From the NCBI GenBank assembly GCA_037577475.1, contig CM075187.1, positions 4,069,546-4,133,545 of the forward strand: a DNA stretch of 64,000 bases, in the 5' to 3' direction. The notes beneath the pieces are model-generated. The model did not search any database, had not been told where the DNA came from, and worked only from the letters and a program-made list of their open reading frames with translations. The DNA comes from Chaunax sp. Z400 (taxonomy: Eukaryota > Chordata > Actinopteri > Lophiiformes > Chaunacidae). Each line of letters opens with the position of its first letter. Position 1 is the stretch's first letter. Below are positions 58,600 to 64,000 of this stretch, piece by piece. The translations under genes and the position numbers were made by a program.

Positions 58600-59720
58600 A
58601 GCTGAGATGGGAGCACAGGTTAATCAGGTGTGACTCACACTATGAGCACATTTTAGCCAAAAGGTATTCAAAGATGAGCATATAGAGACTTGTCATTAAA
58701 GACATCTAAAGCACACAGTATCATGTGTAGTTTCAATGTGATACAGGCTGTTTACCCAGAAGTCTGTCGGGGATGATTGATCGCTTCTGAGCAGAACTTG
58801 TTTTGCAGTTTAAGAGAGACTATAGAAAGACCGGCTACTTTGAATATTACTGTTGTTAAAAACCAAGTCATTATCCATACAGGGAACATTATTCCATCAT
58901 GAACGCACAAGCCTTTACTTCAGAACTCAGCCCTTGTTGAGCTGGACGTCTCCCTGCCTTGTTTTCATCTTCTCCACATTCCTTTGTGTTTCTGCAAAGA
59001 AGGACTGACTTGTCCTTGTATGGAAGTAGAGGAAGTAAGAGAAAATTTCAGGAAGGAAATTTCAGTCCTAAATTTATCCAGAACCAAAAAATAAAATAAA
59101 ATAGAAAAATAAGAGAAAGATCTGTTTTACATGGATTTAGTTTATGTTAATTTAATGTTCATGGTACAGCCAATACAGAGTAGCTGTGAGTGAGAGAGAA
59201 GAAGGGAGCATGGTATGTATGCGTGAGTAAAACGGCGTCATCAAGCAAGGAGGCCGACCCCGTCAGACTATGGGTGTTGTTAAGGGCGGGGCTTGGCCCC
59301 TGCAATTGACAGATTAAAGCAGTGGAGGCGTGACTTGCTCTGGCAGACAGAGAAGCACGTGGCCAGGCCCGTCTGCACGAGGGAGCAGCAACAAAGACCA
59401 ACCAGTCTGGGGAACAGATCAGAACACAGGACATCTGCTGCACGCACATGTACACACACACTCTCTCTCTCTTTCACACACACTCAGGGGTTCACATGTG
59501 TTCAGCACTGACAGGCATGTACACAATATCAGCTGCAAAGAGCAAACAGAGCAGCATGCAAATGCAAATGGAAGTTAAAAGAAATATAAACATGCATATG
59601 CACCACGTCTGTGCAACTTTCCACCACTTGCGTATACAATGTCTTTATTCCAACAGTCATCCAGGTGCTCTTGTAGGGTGAGGTTTGTTTGTGTGAAGAA
59701 GGGAGGAGGAATGGAGGAGA
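58600..59720. other. Non-coding stretch, no gene recognised
   Basis: Mixed composition. A more GC-rich patch at about 59230-59440 has some CpG and short pyrimidine/CA runs (59450-59485), but no exon, promoter or family match could be supported. Confidence 0.5.
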
Positions 59721-59730
59721 GGGTTTAGAA

Positions 59731-60175
59731 CAGGGGTATTTAACTAAAACTGCAACAGGGCCAGTAAATCAACGCTCCCCCCGGCTGCTGAGGTCTGAGT
59801 CTGAGGCAGCAGAACCCTAAACCCAAAGCCCTAAAAATGATATAAAATAAAAGCATAATCATGCAAAAAATAAAAACCCAATAAGTCATTAAGAAAAACA
59901 CCAAAAAAGTGCAACCCAGATGTGAACTTAGGTCATCTGCATGAGAGTCAACTGACATAACTATTACACTAATTCACTCGATTACATTCTCTGAATGAAA
60001 GATCGTTTTATATTCTGGCTTCATCAGGCACAGGCCCTGCAGCCAGGGATCATACCAATCCGTTTGATGACAAAAGTTGATAAGAGGCCTATCTTTTTCT
60101 GTCGTTATGCCAAAAGGCTTCACGGTCAGTATGGAAGTCTCTCGTGGTCCGGATCTGGCCCATGGGCCACCCCTG
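59731..60175. mobile_element. Non-autonomous hAT-like element with 8-bp target duplication
   Basis: Ends are CAGGGGTATT... and ...GGGCCACCCCTG (CAGGGG/CCCCTG termini). It is flanked by gtttagaa (59723-59730) and gtttagag (60176-60183), an 8-bp direct repeat with one mismatch, as expected for hAT elements. Only 445 bp long with no transposase; 'gggccag' and 'ctggccc' near the ends are also inverted. Confidence 0.75.
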
Positions 60176-60183
60176 GTTTAGAG

Positions 60184-61860
60184 AGTGTTTGTGTTGGGAA
60201 AGTTTTGGGGGGACTCCTCCCTGGACTGGACTAACAAGAAACACATTCATGAGGGATGCAGAGGAGTTGTGTAGCAACACAAGTTCAGGGCTGAATGGTC
60301 AGTAGGTGCTGAATCAGCAGATAACATTCATTTGATTGTTTTTTTCTTTCTCTCTTCTTCTATCTCTGTAGTTTCTCAATGACACCTCTGCACATATGTG
60401 ACCCCAGCGTGTTTTACCTCACATGTTTCCTCCGGTGTTTCACCTAACTGTGTAAATGGAACCGAGAGTTCCAAAGATTTACAACAAAGCTGTTCCTGAT
60501 CCCCCCTCAGAACCATGCAGACAGGCTCCCTCTGTTTGGAACTCTTTCTCTTTGCACACCACAGCCATGTCATGAGGGGCTGTACATGAGGTTGAATGCA
60601 GACAGAGCAGGGTGGGGGGGGCAAGTTTAGAAGCAATGGTTTTAGTCAACCTTAGTGCAGAGCTTATCAAGCCCCACACAGAGCTTATGTAAATGGATAA
60701 GCTGCCATTTCCACCACGAGCCCCTTTATCAACAGTGTCTCACCACACTGACGCCAGACACAGGCAAGCTGTGCCTCTGTGTGGGTGGGTGGGTGTTGGG
60801 TGTGTGGGCCAATATCTGCCTAGTAACTACAAACAGGCTGTTCCAGATTCACATAAGTAATCCCCACATTACACACACATATACATACATAGATACAGCA
60901 TGGCTGCAATTGTATGTATCTGTTGCCATGGCAACATTGTCACTTTCAGCTGCTCACGTGGGCATGACGTCATGGTCGTGAAATATAATTATTAGACCCT
61001 CCCATCCAACCACCAGCAATATTAAACACCCACCCACACCCACCCACACCCACACACACTCAGTGGTACCAAAACCTACAACCGCACACGTAGAAGCCTT
61101 GCTATGACAGCGAGGGGGATGGGTGATGATACTCTACACCTCCCACTCTCTCCTCAGCTGCCCCCTCCCATCACTGAAACCCATGAACCTTCACATACTG
61201 ACCAGACATACATTTCTCTTTCTTCTCCGCTCGTCTGTACGTGGCTGCGTTAACGCTGGCACACAAAGGCCTCAGTGTAAAACACAGACCACCATTCCTC
61301 CTTCCACCCCCCCACCCCTCTTTACACGCATATGAAAAGCTTATGTCTGAGCAATCAGCGGATCGTACCACTCAGTCTGAGGACCATTTCAATGAAAATG
61401 CCACATGATGAATTTTCACGAGCAACATTCAGAGTTGATGGAATAGACTTTAAATTTAAATCTTATCTGGCTTTCGGGAGTGGCTTACCCTTTTCACTTG
61501 ATGACTTCATTTGATTACACTTTAATCAGCAAATAATGCCTCCTGGCATATGAGGGCCCTGCCCTCACACACTGGTTATTGCATGTAAATGAATTTAGTG
61601 TCATCAAAGCTCTGAAAAGCCTGGAAATAAAAGAATAAATTAAAGTGATTCCTCATATGGAAAGTACTAAATGTAAATTATTCAGATGTCTGCTGACCAT
61701 CCTACATTTACAATGACTCAGATAATCCCCAGATGGCTTTTAGATATCAGAGATGTGATAGGTGCTATTATAATATGATCGATGATTGTGAAACAAATGA
61801 ATCCTACCAACTGATCATTGATCAATGATCAGTTCTTGACGGTTTCTTGATGGTAAGTAA
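60184..61860. other. Non-coding stretch with G-rich and ACCC-rich tracts
   Basis: No gene was recognised. It contains a possible G-quadruplex (60783-60800) and an ACCC/ACACCC run (about 61026-61062). Short open frames are not supported by splice sites or similarity. Confidence 0.5.
60783..60800 (+). other. Potential G-quadruplex motif
   Basis: GGGTGGGTGGGTGTTGGG has four GGG runs with loops of 1, 1 and 4 bases. Confidence 0.6.
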
Positions 61861-61899
61861 AGCAACAGATAAATAAGCATTGAAACTAGAATGGCACTC

Positions 61900-62540
61900 A
61901 GTTGAGTGCAAACTCCACCAAAGCAAACAATCCTACACATCTCTGAAAATAGCCTGCAGAAGTCCAAACCCTCAAGAAAGTTTCATGGAAACCATTTCAG
62001 TAATTTTTGTGTAATTGGGGATAATGTTGAGGTTCTTTCCTGGCCCATTCCTCCATAGAGTGTTGTAGTTTTTGCATTATTAGGGGGGAAAAAAATCAAT
62101 TTCAATGGTTCTGAATCTGTATTATCTCAGCTACATATTGGTGGCAGTGCCATGTCTCTACCCCTCACCATTACTGTAATGTGACCCAATACATATTGCA
62201 CCCACAAATATTTTTAATCTCCCAGATCCGATTTATGACCGGGATCTGGATCCATTTCTCCATAGTTGTGGAACCTCCATGCCTGGGTATTTTTTTATTT
62301 TGATTGGCCTATTATTATTTTCATGATTTTGCAAAAATGTTACCAAAAAAAGCCCTATTTTACAATGTTGAATAAAGTTTTTAAAAATGTCATCCAGAAT
62401 CCACATCCGTACCCGCATCCGCCTCAAAATTTAATCAACTTCCTTGGTCCATGATCAAACCCTACAGAAAATGTAATCAACATCTCTTGTGAAGTTTTAG
62501 AGATATCTGCTTACAATCAAACAAACAGTGGTGATCATAT
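61900..62540. repeat. Long copy of the main dispersed repeat family
   Basis: 'gaatctgtattatctcagct' followed by 'tacatattgg' and 'gtgccatgtctcta', then 'gatctggatccatttctcca', parallels about 26.84-27.05 kb in the last aldh1a1 intron. Its end ('ccagaatccacatccgtacc') parallels 264-410. Together these copies outline a consensus of 0.6 kb or more. Confidence 0.65.
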
Positions 62541-62544
62541 AACC

Positions 62545-64000
62545 TCCTCCAACTCTGGTTGACTGTGGTATTAATTAAATAAGTTTCAATCATCCCCCTT
62601 TTTTTTTTTTTATAAAAATCTTTTGGCTGTGAAAAGAAAACAGGATGTTCTCTGTTCATTTCTATACAGTATTTTTTGTTCCGAAATCACCATGAGGGCA
62701 TCTATGAAACAATCATCTGTGTAAGTAAATGTCTGTTAGTGCATGCATGCGTGTGTTCAGCTGATGAAATCTACAGGAAAAATCAGCAGCAACACCTACT
62801 TTTACATGGCTACACCTTTCAATCTGGTTTGAACTGGAGCAAACAGACCTGCCTCGTCAATGGCTTCCAGACTGTACTAGCCTTCCAAGTTTCCACGAAT
62901 CTACTCGCACACATGACAACATGTTCCCTTAGACTCACACACAAACACCACGCGGCCCTACTCGAGTGTTTGTTTTCTGTCCAGCATGGCCTGCAGCGCC
63001 TGAGGATGTGTGACGTTGTACTGGAAAGGTGGGGGAATACGTTTGGACTTGTTAGACCTGCAGGGCAGACTTTAAAGCACAAATGACACACTTTGAGTCA
63101 GCAAGGATGATATCTGATAAAAGCATGACCAGCAGATGATATCTGGTGGCTGTTGGTTTCAAAACAGCAGGTTAAAGTAACACCTAATATAACAGAGAAG
63201 AGCCTGTGAGTTCAGGGACTGTTCAGGGCACATTGTGTTACCATCTATAACACCAGTATCATGATCTGGCTTTCTCTTGAAATAAATTTATCACCAGGGT
63301 CATAAACAAGATTTTAGATATAGACCAAGAGTCCCAAGACCAAAGATGATTTTTTTTTGACAAGTCACAAAAACAGTCTGTAAAGCTTTCTTTTCCCTCT
63401 TTTTATAAAGTTCTATAACTGTCAAAAACAGATTCTGCTTTATTGGTTCTATATAAAAGCCTTCCACACAGATATATGTAAAATCCCTACATTTTAACAT
63501 GTTTTTGGCCTAAAATACTCATCATGTGTAATTTGTTTGTAAAAACTACACCTGTAAACTCCTTCTCCGGTTGTTTTGTACCCCTGAATTCCCTGAAACA
63601 ATCCTAAGGACATGACCTAAGTGTCATTAGTGGTGGCTACAAGCCTGTTTACAAGCTAAAACAAGTGACAACCAAAATGTATTTCACAACCATTGTCTAA
63701 CAGATATCCCTCCTGGAAGTATCTCTCGGTGCTGCTCAGTTCTTACCTTTCGTAGCCGCCCACAAAACATGTTTACACTCTAAATTCAATGCTAGAGCAT
63801 GTGTGTGTATATGAGTGCTGTTGTACATCAATCTTTGTAAGGACCAAGGTGAATTATAGACATTCAGATTGAGGGCCTTTCTCCAAAGTTAAGACATTTT
63901 AGCACATTCTCTCTTGGGTAAAATCTTTAAATAACTGTTAGAGGGTAGAATTATGTTTGGGTCCAGTTTAGGATAAGAGTTTATGCTGAACATGTATTTG
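62545..64000. other. Right-hand non-coding edge
   Basis: No gene was recognised. The longest open frame (62676-63086, + strand) has no family resemblance and no splice context, so it is not called as a gene. Confidence 0.5.

Noticed and set aside
62676..63086. Open frame of 136 residues on the + strand
   Set aside because: No similarity, no splice sites or conserved motif; length is within chance for this window.

Overview
The window is eukaryotic and almost certainly from a ray-finned fish, most likely a percomorph-type teleost. Its genes are split into many short exons with GT-AG introns, often under 150 bp. It is A+T-rich and carries microsatellites and fish-type interspersed repeats. The encoded proteins align by eye to vertebrate families. 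No bacterial-type features (operons, CRISPR arrays) and no tRNA or rRNA genes were seen.

Layout from left to right. (1) About 0.6-7.7 kb, + strand: a minus-end-type kinesin (kinesin-14) whose motor most resembles the plant/sea-urchin calmodulin-binding KCBP/kinesin-C group. (2) 10.7-16.8 kb, - strand: a complete CYP1-family cytochrome P450, best called cyp1d1. (3) 20.1-27.5 kb, + strand: a complete retinal dehydrogenase, best called aldh1a1. (4) 28.3-39.5 kb, - strand: tmc2. (5) 43.2-54.0 kb, - strand: tmc1. The two tmc genes lie in tandem and share the same 20-exon structure. (6) 54-64 kb: no gene recognised. This part holds a long GT tract, a GGTT/GGCT minisatellite, a 1.3-kb foldback element, a LINE-like repeat and a hAT-like non-autonomous element.

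The gene set matches human 9q21, where TMC1, ALDH1A1 and the pseudogene CYP1D1P lie close together. Neighbourhood therefore supports the names given to the P450 and the dehydrogenase. cyp1d1 and aldh1a1 are divergent, about 3.4 kb apart, and either could act on retinoids or other small lipophilic molecules. aldh1a1 and tmc2 converge, with predicted poly(A) signals about 255 bp apart. TMC1 and TMC2 are pore-forming subunits of the hair-cell mechanotransduction channel.

The most notable points are an apparently intact aldh1a1 in a fish (I recall this gene being reported lost from several model teleosts), a KCBP-like kinesin in a vertebrate, the tmc2-tmc1 tandem, an extra intron in the P450, a GC-AG intron in tmc2, a decayed mariner in a tmc1 intron, and several foldback or nested repeat elements. 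All exon models were made by eye from splice sites, reading frame and remembered family similarity. No alignment or expression data were available.
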